Origin: Lentzea flava
GTDB taxonomy: Bacteria; Actinomycetota; Actinomycetes; Mycobacteriales; Pseudonocardiaceae
Direction: 5' to 3'
Length of the DNA: 45,532 nucleotides
Assembly: GCF_014648475.1 (NCBI RefSeq)
Contig: NZ_BMRE01000059.1
Span: 1-45,532 of the forward strand
Under the pieces are notes generated by a model. The model saw only the letters and a list, made by a program, of their open reading frames with translations, made no database searches and was not told the DNA's origin. Within the stretch, counting starts at the first letter, position 1, and each line of letters begins with the position of its first letter. This document shows, in pieces, positions 21,681 to 30,225 of this stretch. The translations under genes were made by a program, and so were the position numbers.

Positions 21681-24308
21681 TCAGGCCTCCGGCAACGCCG
21701 CGAGGCGCTCGTTGATGCGGGCGATCTCGGCCTCGGCCACGGCCTTGCGCTCCTCGATCTTGGCCTTGACCTCGGCGGGCGCCTTGGCGAGGAACGCCTC
21801 GTTGCCCAGCTTCTTCGTCGTGCCCTCGAGCTCCTTCTGCGCCGCGGCGAGGTCCTTCGCGAGCCGCTTGCGCTCGGCCGCGACGTCGATCGCGCCGGAC
21901 AGGTCCAGCTCGACCTTCACCGCGCCCTTGGGCAGACCGACCTCGAGCGTCGCCGAGACGGTGAACTCGTCACCGGGCTCGGTCAGCCGCGTCATCGCGC
22001 GGACCGCGGGAACCTGGTCCGTCAGGCCGACGCAGCAGGCGCCGCGGACCTTGCCCGCAACGCGCTGGCCCGGCTTGAGGCCCTGCTCGGAGCGGAACCG
22101 GCGGATCTCGGTGGCCAGCTTCTTCAGGCCCTCGACCTGGGCGGCGGCCTCGGCGTCGCGCTCGGCACCCGACGCGGTCGGCCACGACGCGATGACGAGG
22201 GACTCGCCACCGGTCAGCGACGTCCACAGCGTCTCGGTGATGAACGGGATCGCCGGGTGCAGCAGGCGCAGCAGGACGTCGAGGACGTGGCCCAGGACGG
22301 ACTGCGTGGCCTCTGCGCGGCCTTCCGCGATCTGGACCTTCGCGATCTCCAGGTACCAGTCGCAGAACTCGTCCCACGTGAAGCTGTACAGCGCCTCGCA
22401 GGCACGGGAGAACTGGAACGCCTCGAAGTTGGAGTCCACAGTGGACACCAGCGCGTCGAGCTCGTCGAGGATCCAGCGGTCGGCCGCGGTCAGCTCGGAG
22501 CGCTCCGGCAGCGGACGCGCGACCGTCGCACCGTTGGCCAGCGCGAACTTCGCGGCGTTCCACAGCTTCGTGGTGAAGTTGCGCGCCCCGGCCGCCCACT
22601 CCTCGGCGACGGCCATGTCCGAACCGGGGTTCGTGCCGCGCAGCAGCGTGAACCGGGTGGCGTCCGCGCCGTAGCGGTCCATCCAGTCCAGCGGGTCGAT
22701 GCCGTTGCCCTTGGTCTTCGACATCTTCTTGCCGTACTGGTCCCGGATCAGGCCGTGCAGGAAGACGTGGTCGAACGGCTGCACGTCGTCCATCGCGTAC
22801 AGGCCGAACATCATCATCCGGACGACCCAGAAGAACAGGATGTCGTAGCCGGTCGAGAGAACCGAGGTGGGGTAGAACTTCTTCAGGTCCTCGGTGGAGT
22901 CCGGCCAGCCCAGCGTCGAGAACGGCCACAGGCCCGACGAGAACCACGTGTCGAGGACGTCCTCGTCCTGACGCCAGCCCTCACCGGTGGGCACCTCGTC
23001 GTCCGGTCCGACGCAGACGACCTCGCCGTTCGGGCCGTACCAGACCGGGATCCGGTGGCCCCACCACAGCTGACGCGAGATGCACCAGTCGTGCAGGTTG
23101 TCGGTCCAGTCGAAGTAGCGCTTGTTCAGCTCGGCCGGGTGGATCTTGGTGCGGCCGTCGCGGACCGCGGCCGACGCCTTGGCGGCGAGGCTTTCGACCT
23201 TGACCCACCACTGCAGCGACAGGCGCGGCTCGATGACCGTGTCGCACCGCGAGCAGTGCCCGACGGCGTGGACGTACGGCCGCTTCTCCGCGACGATCCG
23301 GCCCTCCGCGCGCAACGCGGCGACGATCGCCGGACGGGCCTCGAACCGGTCCAGCCCCTCGAACGGGCCGTGCGCGGTGATGGTCGCGCGGCCGTCCATG
23401 ATCGTGAGGTTCGGCAGGTTGTGGCGCTGGCCGATCTCGAAGTCGTTCGGGTCGTGCGCGGGCGTCACCTTGACCGCACCGGTGCCGAACTTCGGGTCCA
23501 CGTGCGTGTCCGCGACGATCGGGATGCGGCGGCCGGTGAGCGGCAGCTCGACCTCGGTGCCGATGAGGTGCTGGTAGCGCTCGTCGTCCGGGTGGACGGC
23601 GACCGCGGTGTCACCGAGCATCGTCTCGGCGCGCGTGGTCGCGACGACGATCGACGCGTCCCCGTCGCCGTAGCGGATGGAGACGAGCTCGCCGTCGTCC
23701 TCGCTGTGGTCGACCTCGACGTCCGAGAGCGCCGTCTGGCAGCGCGGGCACCAGTTGATGATCCGCTCGGCCTGGTAGATCAGGCCGTCGTCGTACATCC
23801 GCTTGAAGATGGTCTGGACGGCGCGCGACAGCCCCTCGTCCATGGTGAAGCGCTCGCGCGACCAGTCGATGCCGTCGCCGAGCCTCTTCATCTGGTCGAG
23901 GATCTTGCCGCCGTACTCCTCTTTCCACTCCCAGACGCGCGCGACGAACTTCTCGCGCCCGAGGTCGTGCCGCGACAGGCCCTGCTTGGCGAGGTCGCGC
24001 TCGACGGCGTTCTGCGTCGCGATGCCGGCGTGGTCCATGCCCGGCAGCCACAGGACCTCGTAGCCCTGCATGCGGCGGCGCCTGGTCAGCGCGTCCATCA
24101 CGCTGTGGTTCATGGCGTGGCCCATGTGGAGGCTGCCGGTGACGTTGGGCGGGGGCAGCACGATCGTGAACGGCGGCTTGTCGCTCTTGACGTCCGCCTC
24201 GAAGTAGCCCCTGTCGACCCACCGCTGGTACAGCTCCGCCTCTACCTCCGCCGGAGTCCACGCGGCGGGGAGGTCAGGACGCTGGGGTGCGGTGTCGAGT
24301 TCAGTCAC
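21681..24308 (-). CDS. valS: Valyl-tRNA synthetase
   Basis: About 875 residues, a class I synthetase that charges tRNA-Val and edits misacylated threonine. The HIGH-type signature is HMGH in PPNVTGSLHMGHAMNH (about residues 55-70), the KMSKS-type loop is KKMSKTKGNG (about 525), and the editing domain contains TTRAETMLGDTAVAVHPDD. The C-terminal coiled-coil arm (KRLAKDLAAAQKELEGTTKKLG) is typical of ValRS. A TTG at 24317 is also in frame, but I prefer the GTG at 24308: a -10 box TAGACT lies 8 bases before it, overlaps the TTG, and no Shine-Dalgarno sequence is seen. The gene heads the valS-folC-DUF4233 operon. Confidence 0.95.
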   Translation of the reverse strand: MTELDTAPQRPDLPAAWTPAEVEAELYQRWVDRGYFEADVKSDKPPFTIVLPPPNVTGSLHMGHAMNHSVMDALTRRRRMQGYEVLWLPGMDHAGIATQNAVERDLAKQGLSRHDLGREKFVARVWEWKEEYGGKILDQMKRLGDGIDWSRERFTMDEGLSRAVQTIFKRMYDDGLIYQAERIINWCPRCQTALSDVEVDHSEDDGELVSIRYGDGDASIVVATTRAETMLGDTAVAVHPDDERYQHLIGTEVELPLTGRRIPIVADTHVDPKFGTGAVKVTPAHDPNDFEIGQRHNLPNLTIMDGRATITAHGPFEGLDRFEARPAIVAALRAEGRIVAEKRPYVHAVGHCSRCDTVIEPRLSLQWWVKVESLAAKASAAVRDGRTKIHPAELNKRYFDWTDNLHDWCISRQLWWGHRIPVWYGPNGEVVCVGPDDEVPTGEGWRQDEDVLDTWFSSGLWPFSTLGWPDSTEDLKKFYPTSVLSTGYDILFFWVVRMMMFGLYAMDDVQPFDHVFLHGLIRDQYGKKMSKTKGNGIDPLDWMDRYGADATRFTLLRGTNPGSDMAVAEEWAAGARNFTTKLWNAAKFALANGATVARPLPERSELTAADRWILDELDALVSTVDSNFEAFQFSRACEALYSFTWDEFCDWYLEIAKVQIAEGRAEATQSVLGHVLDVLLRLLHPAIPFITETLWTSLTGGESLVIASWPTASGAERDAEAAAQVEGLKKLATEIRRFRSEQGLKPGQRVAGKVRGACCVGLTDQVPAVRAMTRLTEPGDEFTVSATLEVGLPKGAVKVELDLSGAIDVAAERKRLAKDLAAAQKELEGTTKKLGNEAFLAKAPAEVKAKIEERKAVAEAEIARINERLAALPEA

Positions 24309-24316
24309 AGCTGTCA

Positions 24317-24322
24317 AGTCTA
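24317..24322 (-). promoter_or_regulatory. Predicted -10 box of valS
   Basis: TAGACT on the minus strand lies 8 bases before the GTG at 24308. It would produce a leaderless transcript and exclude the upstream TTG start. A weak TTCAAG lies about 18 bases upstream as a possible -35. Confidence 0.5.
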
Positions 24323-24378
24323 CGGAGCGGGAGGTATCGACTTGAAACGAGATACCTGCTAACGGGGCGCGCGGCGTC

Positions 24379-24384
24379 TACGAT
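24379..24384 (+). promoter_or_regulatory. Predicted -10 box of the first tandem membrane protein
   Basis: TACGAT lies 9 bases before the GTG at 24394, again without a Shine-Dalgarno sequence before that codon. This supports a leaderless start there, divergent from valS. Confidence 0.4.
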
Positions 24385-24393
24385 GCCCGACTC

Positions 24394-25134
24394 GTGGAGA
24401 TTCCTGGGGGGATTGAAGATCATCCTGACCTGCGCGATGCCCAGTGGGGCAAGCGCGTGGAGCGGGAGTGGCGCCGCGAGCAGCGGTCGTCCGGCAAGAT
24501 CACCGCGATCGTAGCGGCGGTGGCCGCCGTCCTCATCGCGATCACGGCCTGGCAGTACGCGCCGCAGTGGCTCGGGAACACCCCGCGGCCCGTCGTGGAC
24601 TTCGCGCGGCCGTTCGCCGGAACGCCCTACGAGTCGTGGGCGGACGGGGAGCAGGCCGTCGTGGCGGCACCCGAGCACGAACCGATGCGCCGCGTCGTGA
24701 TCGCGGCCAGGATCGACCCGGCCGAGCTCGAACGCCGCGACGGCGCCGCCTTCCTCGGGCAGTTCCCGGAGGCCGCGCGGCCGGTCTGGCAGCAGAGCCT
24801 GCCGCTGTTCACGACGCAGCTCACGCCGGGGGTGAAGCTGCTGCCGAACGGCGTGAAGGCGCAGGGCACGATCGCCAAGGCCGTCGGCGCGCAGGGCGAG
24901 GAGGTCGTCCGCACCGACTTCCGGATCGCCTACGCCTTCGCGCCGGACGATCCCGGCGCGATCCGCGGCCACGAGGACTTCATCGTGCTGGCGGAGGCGC
25001 GCATGGACCTGCAGCAGACGCCGGAGGGCCTGCGGATCATGGATTCAACCATCCGCTGGACCAACGCGGCGTGCGGCGCCTACGTGATGGGTTACGTCGC
25101 ACCGAAGTTCGCCGAGGCGAAGCAGCCCTGCTGA
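24394..25134 (+). CDS. Single-pass membrane protein of unknown function (tandem paralogue 1)
   Basis: A 246-residue protein: a short charged cytoplasmic N-terminus (EDHPDLRDAQWGKRVEREWRRE), one membrane helix (about residues 35-53), and an extracytoplasmic domain with the motifs RPFAGTPYESWADGE, LTPGVKLLPNGVKAQG and CGAYVMGYVAPKF. The next gene has the same layout and motifs, so they are tandem duplicates. I do not recognise a functional family. The GTG start at 24394 has no Shine-Dalgarno sequence; alignment with the paralogue would allow a later start near 24411, after GGGGGG, but only a rare ATT is there. Divergent from valS. Confidence 0.8.
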   Translation: MEIPGGIEDHPDLRDAQWGKRVEREWRREQRSSGKITAIVAAVAAVLIAITAWQYAPQWLGNTPRPVVDFARPFAGTPYESWADGEQAVVAAPEHEPMRRVVIAARIDPAELERRDGAAFLGQFPEAARPVWQQSLPLFTTQLTPGVKLLPNGVKAQGTIAKAVGAQGEEVVRTDFRIAYAFAPDDPGAIRGHEDFIVLAEARMDLQQTPEGLRIMDSTIRWTNAACGAYVMGYVAPKFAEAKQPC

Positions 25135-25211
25135 CAGCTCGACGGCAACCGGAACCCGATCGACAGCGTGGTTCCGGTGACCGATGATGTGCGCCGAAAC
25201 CTGGGGGAAAA

Positions 25212-26069
25212 GTGCAGAACGACCTCGAGAACCACCCCGACCTGAAGGACGAGGGGTGGGTCCGCGCCGCGAACAGACGCGCGCAGCGGGAGATCCGCAG
25301 GCAACGCAGGCAGGCACGGATGCGCCGGCACGGCGGCAAGGTGGTGTCCGCTGTCGCGTTGATCGTCATCGGCGCCGTCCTGGTCGGGCTCTACCAGGCC
25401 GGCAGGTTCGGCGAGGTCTCGCTGCCGGAGGTGAAGCTGCCGCAGACGGGCGTCAACCTCGAGATCCCGTTCGCGGGCACCCCCGCCGAACAGTGGCCGG
25501 AGGGCGAGAAGGGCATCGTCGTGCCGGACGCCAACCCGATCTACGAGCAGGTGCGGCAGGCGCTCATCGCCTCGCGGATGGACCCGGTGATGCTCACCGA
25601 GCACAAACCGGACCGGTTCCTCGCGATGCTGGCGCCGGAGGTGCGCGACCACGTCGCGAAGGAGATCTCCGGCTGGACCACGCGGCTCAAGCAGGGCACC
25701 AAGCTGCTCCCGAACGGCGTCCGCGTGTCCGGGAAGATGACGCTCGGCGAGCAGGACGGCTATCCGGCCGTCGTGACGGACTACGTGTTCGCGTACGCGT
25801 TCGAGCCACCGGACCCGAAGAAGCTGCTCGACCAGATGGAGATCGTGGCGGCGATCCGCGAGAAGGTCACGTACGTCATCACGCCCGAAGGGCTGTGGCC
25901 CGCGGACTCCGACGGGTTCCAGTACTCGATCGCCTGCCAGGCGGCGAAGGACGGTTTCCTCGCGCCGCAGTTCACCGAGCCGGCCAAGCAGGACGAGGGT
26001 CTTCCCGGTGACGACAGGAAGTACTTCTCGGTGGACGGCCAGATGCCCACCGAGAACACCTGCGATTGA
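25212..26069 (+). CDS. Single-pass membrane protein of unknown function (tandem paralogue 2)
   Basis: A 285-residue paralogue of the preceding gene. The N-terminus (LENHPDLKDEGWVRAANRRAQREIRRQRRQ) matches EDHPDLRDAQW in paralogue 1. One membrane helix spans about residues 43-62. The outer domain repeats the motifs (IPFAGTPAEQWPEGE, LKQGTKLLPNGVRVSG) and extends about 40 residues further. The GTG at 25212 is preceded by GGGGG with about 5 bases spacing. Function is unknown; two copies side by side suggest functional divergence or a heteromeric complex. It is followed by 149 bases before the FdhF-type gene. Confidence 0.82.
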   Translation: MQNDLENHPDLKDEGWVRAANRRAQREIRRQRRQARMRRHGGKVVSAVALIVIGAVLVGLYQAGRFGEVSLPEVKLPQTGVNLEIPFAGTPAEQWPEGEKGIVVPDANPIYEQVRQALIASRMDPVMLTEHKPDRFLAMLAPEVRDHVAKEISGWTTRLKQGTKLLPNGVRVSGKMTLGEQDGYPAVVTDYVFAYAFEPPDPKKLLDQMEIVAAIREKVTYVITPEGLWPADSDGFQYSIACQAAKDGFLAPQFTEPAKQDEGLPGDDRKYFSVDGQMPTENTCD

Positions 26070-26097
26070 TCACCCTTTCAGAGGTGCCGGGCGGCAG

Positions 26098-26122
26098 TGA
26101 CGGCGATCACAATTGACCGTCA
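26098..26122. promoter_or_regulatory. Inverted repeat upstream of the FdhF/YdeP-type gene
   Basis: TGACGG (26098-26103) and CCGTCA (26117-26122) form a perfect inverted repeat with a 13-base spacer, about 100 bases before the ATG. A further GTGACGG copy follows near 26147. It could be a regulator site; the regulator is unknown. Confidence 0.35.
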
Positions 26123-26218
26123 CGGACCGTTCAACCCCTTGGGGCCCGTGACGGGCGACGCCGCCGCGTTCTTCGGGGGCGCTGGCGGCGCCGACGTCGA
26201 TCAGCGAAGAATGCAGCC

Positions 26219-28504
26219 ATGAGCAGCAAGCCCCCGCAGCACGACGTCGACGAGTCCGAACTCGAAGTCACCACCCCCAAGACATGGGCAGCGGGCATCC
26301 CCGGCGTGCTCGTGTCGCTCGACCGCGCGGTCGAGCAGATGGGTGTCAGCCGGACCGTCAAGACGTTGCGCCTGCTCAACCAGCGTGAAGGCTTCGACTG
26401 CCCCGGCTGCGCGTGGCCGGAGCCGCAGGGCCACCGCAAGATGGCGGAGTTCTGCGAGAACGGTGCGAAGGCCGTCGCCGAGGAGGCGACGAAGCGGCGG
26501 ATCGGGCCGGAGTTCTTCGCCGAGCACTCCGTCGAGAGCCTCCGGACCAAGACGGACTACTGGCTCGGCCAGCAGGGCAGGCTCACCGAGCCGATGGTGC
26601 TGCGGCCCGGCGCCACGCATTACGCGCCGATCAGCTGGGACGCCGCGTTCACGCTCATCGCCGAGGAGCTGAACGCACTGTCCTCACCCGATGAGGCGAT
26701 CTTCTACACGTCGGGCCGCACCAGCAACGAGGCCGCGTTCCTCTACCAGCTGCTGGTCCGCTCGTTCGGCACCAACAACCTGCCGGACTGCTCGAACATG
26801 TGCCACGAGTCGTCGGGCGCGGCGCTGAACGAGACCATCGGCATCGGCAAGGGCTCGGTGTCGATCTCCGACTTCGAGCTCGCCGATCTGATCGTGGTCG
26901 TCGGCCAGAACCCCGGCACGAACCACCCGCGCATGCTCAGCGCGCTGGAGGACGCCAAGAAGAACGGCGCGAAGATCATCGCCGTGAACCCGCTGCCGGA
27001 AGCGGGCCTGATGCGGTTCAAGAACCCGCAGAACGTCGCGGGCGTCGTCGGTCGCGGCACCGCGCTGTGCGACGAGTTCGTGCAGATCAAGGTCGGCGGT
27101 GACCAGGCGCTGTTCCAGGCGATCGGCCATCTCCTGCTGCAGTGGGACAAGATCGACCGCGACTTCGTCAACTCGAAGACGCACGGCTTCGAGGAGTACG
27201 CGGAGAGCCTGCGCGAGCTCGACTGGGACCGCGTGCTCACCGCGACCGGCCTCACCCGCGAGCAGATCACGCGCGTCGCCGGCATGTTCGTCGACTCGAA
27301 GCGCACGATCGCCTGCTGGGCCATGGGTCTGACGCAGCACAAGCACAGCGTGCCGACGATCCGCGAGGTCGCGAACGTCATGTTCCTGCGCGGCATGATC
27401 GGCAAGCCCGGCGCGGGCCTGTGTCCGGTGCGCGGCCACTCGAACGTGCAGGGCGACCGCACGATGGGCATCTACGAGAAGATGCCGGAGAAGTTCCTGC
27501 TGGCGCTGGAGAACGAGTTCGGCATCCAGGTGCCGCGCAAGCACGGCTACGACACCGTCGACGCCATCAACGCCATGCGTCACGGCCGCGGCAAGGTGTT
27601 CATCGCGATGGGCGGCAACTTCGTCAGCGCCACCCCGGACACGCCGGTGACCGAGAAGGCGCTGGAGCAGTGCTCGTTGACCGTGCACGTCTCCACGAAG
27701 CTCAACCGCTCGCACGTGGTCCACGGCAAGACGGCGCTCATCCTGCCCGCGTTGGGCCGCACCGAGAGCGACGTGCAGCACTCCGGCGAGCAGTTCGTGA
27801 CGGTCGAGGACTCGATGTCGGTCGTGCACCGCTCGCGCGGCCGGTTGAAGCCCGCGTCCGACCAGTTGCTGTCCGAGGTGTCGATCATCTGCCGCCTGGC
27901 CCGCAAGGTCCTCGGCTCGTCCCACCCCGTCGCGTGGGAGGAGTTCGAGAAGGACTACGACGTCATCCGCGAGCACATCTCCCGCGTCGTGCCGGGCTGC
28001 GCCGACTACAACACGCGCGTGCGCCAGCCGGACGGTTTCGTGCTGCCCCACCCGCCGCGTGACTCGCGCGAGTTCGCGACGGCGACCGGCAAGGCGAACT
28101 TCACGGCGAACGAGCTGACCGTGCTGGAGGTGCCGGAGGGCCGCCTGCTGATGCAGACCCTGCGCAGCCACGACCAGTACAACACCACGATCTACGGCCT
28201 GGACGACCGCTACCGCGGCGTGAAGGACGGGCGGCGCGTGGTGTTCGTGAACCCGGACGACATCAAGGAGCTCGGGTTCTCCGACGGCCAGATGGTGAAC
28301 ATCGTGTCGGAGTGGAAGGACGACCCGACGGGCGTGGTGGAACGCCGCGCCGAGTCGTTCCGGATCGTCTCCTACCCGACCGCGCACGGGTGCGTGGCCA
28401 CGTACTTCCCCGAGGCGAACCCCTTGGTGCCGTTGGACTCCAAGGCGGACATCTCCGGGACGCCGACCTCCAAGTCAGTCATCGTGCGCCTGGAACCGGC
28501 CTAG
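26219..28504 (+). CDS. FdhF/YdeP family molybdenum oxidoreductase
   Basis: A 761-residue protein of the molybdopterin (bis-MGD) oxidoreductase superfamily, FdhF/YdeP branch, cytoplasmic (no Tat signal). CPGCAW (C61, C64) occurs where formate dehydrogenases have a larger iron-sulfur motif; this branch has only the reduced Cys pair. CSNMCHESSG (C195, H196) is the candidate Mo-ligand region. GQNPGTNHPRML, GHSNVQGDRTMG and the C-terminal YPTAHGCVATYFPEANPLVPL are typical cofactor-binding segments. The true substrate of this group is uncertain; formate is not proven. fdhD, its likely sulfur-transfer partner, lies 5 kb away on the same strand. Its stop shares CTAG with the convergent GH28-like gene. 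Confidence 0.92.
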   Translation: MSSKPPQHDVDESELEVTTPKTWAAGIPGVLVSLDRAVEQMGVSRTVKTLRLLNQREGFDCPGCAWPEPQGHRKMAEFCENGAKAVAEEATKRRIGPEFFAEHSVESLRTKTDYWLGQQGRLTEPMVLRPGATHYAPISWDAAFTLIAEELNALSSPDEAIFYTSGRTSNEAAFLYQLLVRSFGTNNLPDCSNMCHESSGAALNETIGIGKGSVSISDFELADLIVVVGQNPGTNHPRMLSALEDAKKNGAKIIAVNPLPEAGLMRFKNPQNVAGVVGRGTALCDEFVQIKVGGDQALFQAIGHLLLQWDKIDRDFVNSKTHGFEEYAESLRELDWDRVLTATGLTREQITRVAGMFVDSKRTIACWAMGLTQHKHSVPTIREVANVMFLRGMIGKPGAGLCPVRGHSNVQGDRTMGIYEKMPEKFLLALENEFGIQVPRKHGYDTVDAINAMRHGRGKVFIAMGGNFVSATPDTPVTEKALEQCSLTVHVSTKLNRSHVVHGKTALILPALGRTESDVQHSGEQFVTVEDSMSVVHRSRGRLKPASDQLLSEVSIICRLARKVLGSSHPVAWEEFEKDYDVIREHISRVVPGCADYNTRVRQPDGFVLPHPPRDSREFATATGKANFTANELTVLEVPEGRLLMQTLRSHDQYNTTIYGLDDRYRGVKDGRRVVFVNPDDIKELGFSDGQMVNIVSEWKDDPTGVVERRAESFRIVSYPTAHGCVATYFPEANPLVPLDSKADISGTPTSKSVIVRLEPA

Positions 28505-29961
28505 CACTTCTCGGTCGAACCGGTGTTCTGCGTGCGCGGTGATCCGCTGTCGCGCACGCAGAACCCCTTGGTGTTGCGGAAGAGGAAATCGGTCGGGCTG
28601 TTGGTGCCGCGCTCCCAGCCGAACGCCTCGAACGAGATGTCGGTCGCGTTGTCCGTGATCACGGCGGGCCTGCCGTCGTTCTTCGTGAACGAGACCGCGC
28701 TGCCACCGGTGAACTTGATGCGGTCGGCATAGCGGATGTACCAGCCGTACGCGGGCCGCGTGCCGATGCTGTTCGGGTTGTAGTTCTTGCGGTCGTTGCT
28801 GGGCGGGCTGGTCGACATGGTGCCGTTGCCACCCGGCACGTTGATCTTGACGTTGGTGAACGTCACGTCGGTGATGTGCCCGTCGACGTCGCCCATGATG
28901 GTCGGGCTGAACGACGGCGACGCGCCGTCGATGGTGATGTTGTCGTAGGTGACGTTCTTGATGGTGCCGACACCGGGGTTGTTGCCGCAGCGTTTGCGAG
29001 CGCCGACCTTGAGCATGATCGGCGACCGCACGCCGCTGACGGTGATGTCGCGGTAGTGCACGTCGGAGATGACCGACCCGTCCATCGACACGAGCCCGAG
29101 CCCCGACTTGTTGGAGCCCTTGATGTCGATGCGCTGGAAGTCGTAGCCGGTGAAGTCGCCGCACGTCTCCGAGCCGAACATCAACGCGTTGCAGCAGCGC
29201 GCGCTGAGCTTCGTGTCGTAGACCTTCACGTTGCCGTTGCTGAGCTTCTGCCCGAGTGCGTAGTCGCTCTTGAACGCCAGCGCGTCGTCGTTGGCCGCGA
29301 AGTTGCCGTTGGTGATCGTGACGTTGGTGGTGCTGATGACGTTCCAGCCGTCGCGGTCGCTCGCGGTGTCGATCGTGAGCCGGTCGCTGACGACGTTCTT
29401 GCAGCCGTTGATCAGCATCGCGAAGTGCCCGCCGCGCCTCAGCTTGATGCCGCTCACGGTGAGGTTCTCGCAGCGCGTCAAGGAGATGATCTTGTCGGCC
29501 TGACCGCTGCCGGGGTTGCCGGTGATCAGCGCGCCACCGCCGTCGATGGTTCCCTGGCCGACGAACGCGATGTTCGTCAGCCGGTCGCCCCAGATCATCG
29601 CGTTGTGGAAGTGGCTGTGCCCGTAGTCCTGGTACTTGTCGTTGGGGTTGGGCTCCGGCTTGTCGTAGCCGCTGCCGCTCGCGCCCATGATCGTCGCGCC
29701 CGCGTCGAGCTGGATCGTGACGTTGCTCTTGAGGTGGATGGAGTTGGGTGAGCGGTAGGTGCCGGACGGGAACCGCACGGTCCCGCCGCCGGCCGCGTTC
29801 GCCGCGGTGATCGCCTTGTTGATCGCCGCCGTGTCGTTGGCGCTGCCGTTGCCGGCCGCACCGTAGTCCTTGACGTTGTGGACCGCCGCCTGTGCCGGTT
29901 CCGCGAGCACTGTCGTGGCCAACAGTGCTGCCGCCACCGCCACGCCGAGTCTCCGCATCAC
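28501..29961 (-). CDS. Secreted GH28-like pectin-active beta-helix protein
   Basis: A 486-residue protein with a Sec signal peptide (MMRRLGVAVAAALLATTVLAEPAQA). The mature start VHNVKDYGAAGNGSANDTAAINKAI is the classic opening of pectate lyase/polygalacturonase beta-helices, followed by many short coils (NVTITNGNF, NVKVYDTKL, NVTYDNITI). The GH28 acid region is present as ANDDALAFKSD. The usual GHG motif reads GSET, as in some bacterial GH28 enzymes, and the RIK motif is not obvious, so activity may differ from polygalacturonase. The GTG at 29961 or the ATG at 29958 are both possible, with GGGAGGG upstream. A LacI-type palindrome lies just upstream. Confidence 0.88.
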   Translation of the reverse strand: MMRRLGVAVAAALLATTVLAEPAQAAVHNVKDYGAAGNGSANDTAAINKAITAANAAGGGTVRFPSGTYRSPNSIHLKSNVTIQLDAGATIMGASGSGYDKPEPNPNDKYQDYGHSHFHNAMIWGDRLTNIAFVGQGTIDGGGALITGNPGSGQADKIISLTRCENLTVSGIKLRRGGHFAMLINGCKNVVSDRLTIDTASDRDGWNVISTTNVTITNGNFAANDDALAFKSDYALGQKLSNGNVKVYDTKLSARCCNALMFGSETCGDFTGYDFQRIDIKGSNKSGLGLVSMDGSVISDVHYRDITVSGVRSPIMLKVGARKRCGNNPGVGTIKNVTYDNITIDGASPSFSPTIMGDVDGHITDVTFTNVKINVPGGNGTMSTSPPSNDRKNYNPNSIGTRPAYGWYIRYADRIKFTGGSAVSFTKNDGRPAVITDNATDISFEAFGWERGTNSPTDFLFRNTKGFCVRDSGSPRTQNTGSTEKC

Positions 29962-29976
29962 GGGTAACCCTCCCGA

Positions 29977-29990
29977 TGAAAACGTTTGCA
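29977..29990 (-). promoter_or_regulatory. LacI-type operator upstream of the GH28-like gene
   Basis: TGAAAACGTTTGCA is palindromic in 12 of 14 positions around a central CG, the hallmark of LacI/GalR-family operators. It lies 16 bases upstream of the GTG start. No LacI-type regulator is encoded in the window. Confidence 0.55.
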
Positions 29991-30008
29991 GCGGCGGCGG
30001 GTCACACG

Positions 30009-30200
30009 CTACGCCGGTCGCACGCGGCCGAACAGCCTCCAGCGGCGGCGCCCTGCCACGAAGAGACCGCTCCCCGTGCCGCGAGCAGACCGGCCGACGG
30101 CTTTCTCAGGTGCGCGAACGAGCCGCCGGGCGGCCGCGTCGGCCTCGAACTCGACCTGCCGTTGCTTCGCGATAGCAAACGCATCGTGGTGCGACAACAT
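30009..30200 (-). CDS. Small protein downstream of the ArsR regulator
   Basis: A 63-residue basic protein beginning MLSHHDAFAIAKQRQVEFEADAAARRL and ending in a Trp/Arg-rich tail (FVAGRRRWRLFGRVRPA). The ATG at 30200 has GAGGGG about 9 bases upstream and lies 25 bases after the ArsR stop, so the two are probably co-transcribed. No function is known. An overlapping frame (30002-30205) is less likely because it lacks the ribosome binding site. Confidence 0.6.
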   Translation of the reverse strand: MLSHHDAFAIAKQRQVEFEADAAARRLVRAPEKAVGRSARGTGSGLFVAGRRRWRLFGRVRPA

Positions 30201-30225
30201 GGCAATTTCCCCTCAGTTTCGTCAG

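Noticed and set aside
20442..24362. Plus-strand open frame of 1306 codons opposite folC and valS
   Set aside because: Its product is Arg/Val/Asp/His-rich low complexity with no domain, and it mirrors two certain genes; a GC-skew shadow.
26684..28387. Minus-strand open frame of 567 codons opposite the FdhF/YdeP gene
   Set aside because: Arg/His/Val-rich shadow of a certain gene.
30002..30205. Overlapping 67-codon frame after arsR
   Set aside because: The frame at 30009-30200 has the ribosome binding site at proper spacing; this one does not.
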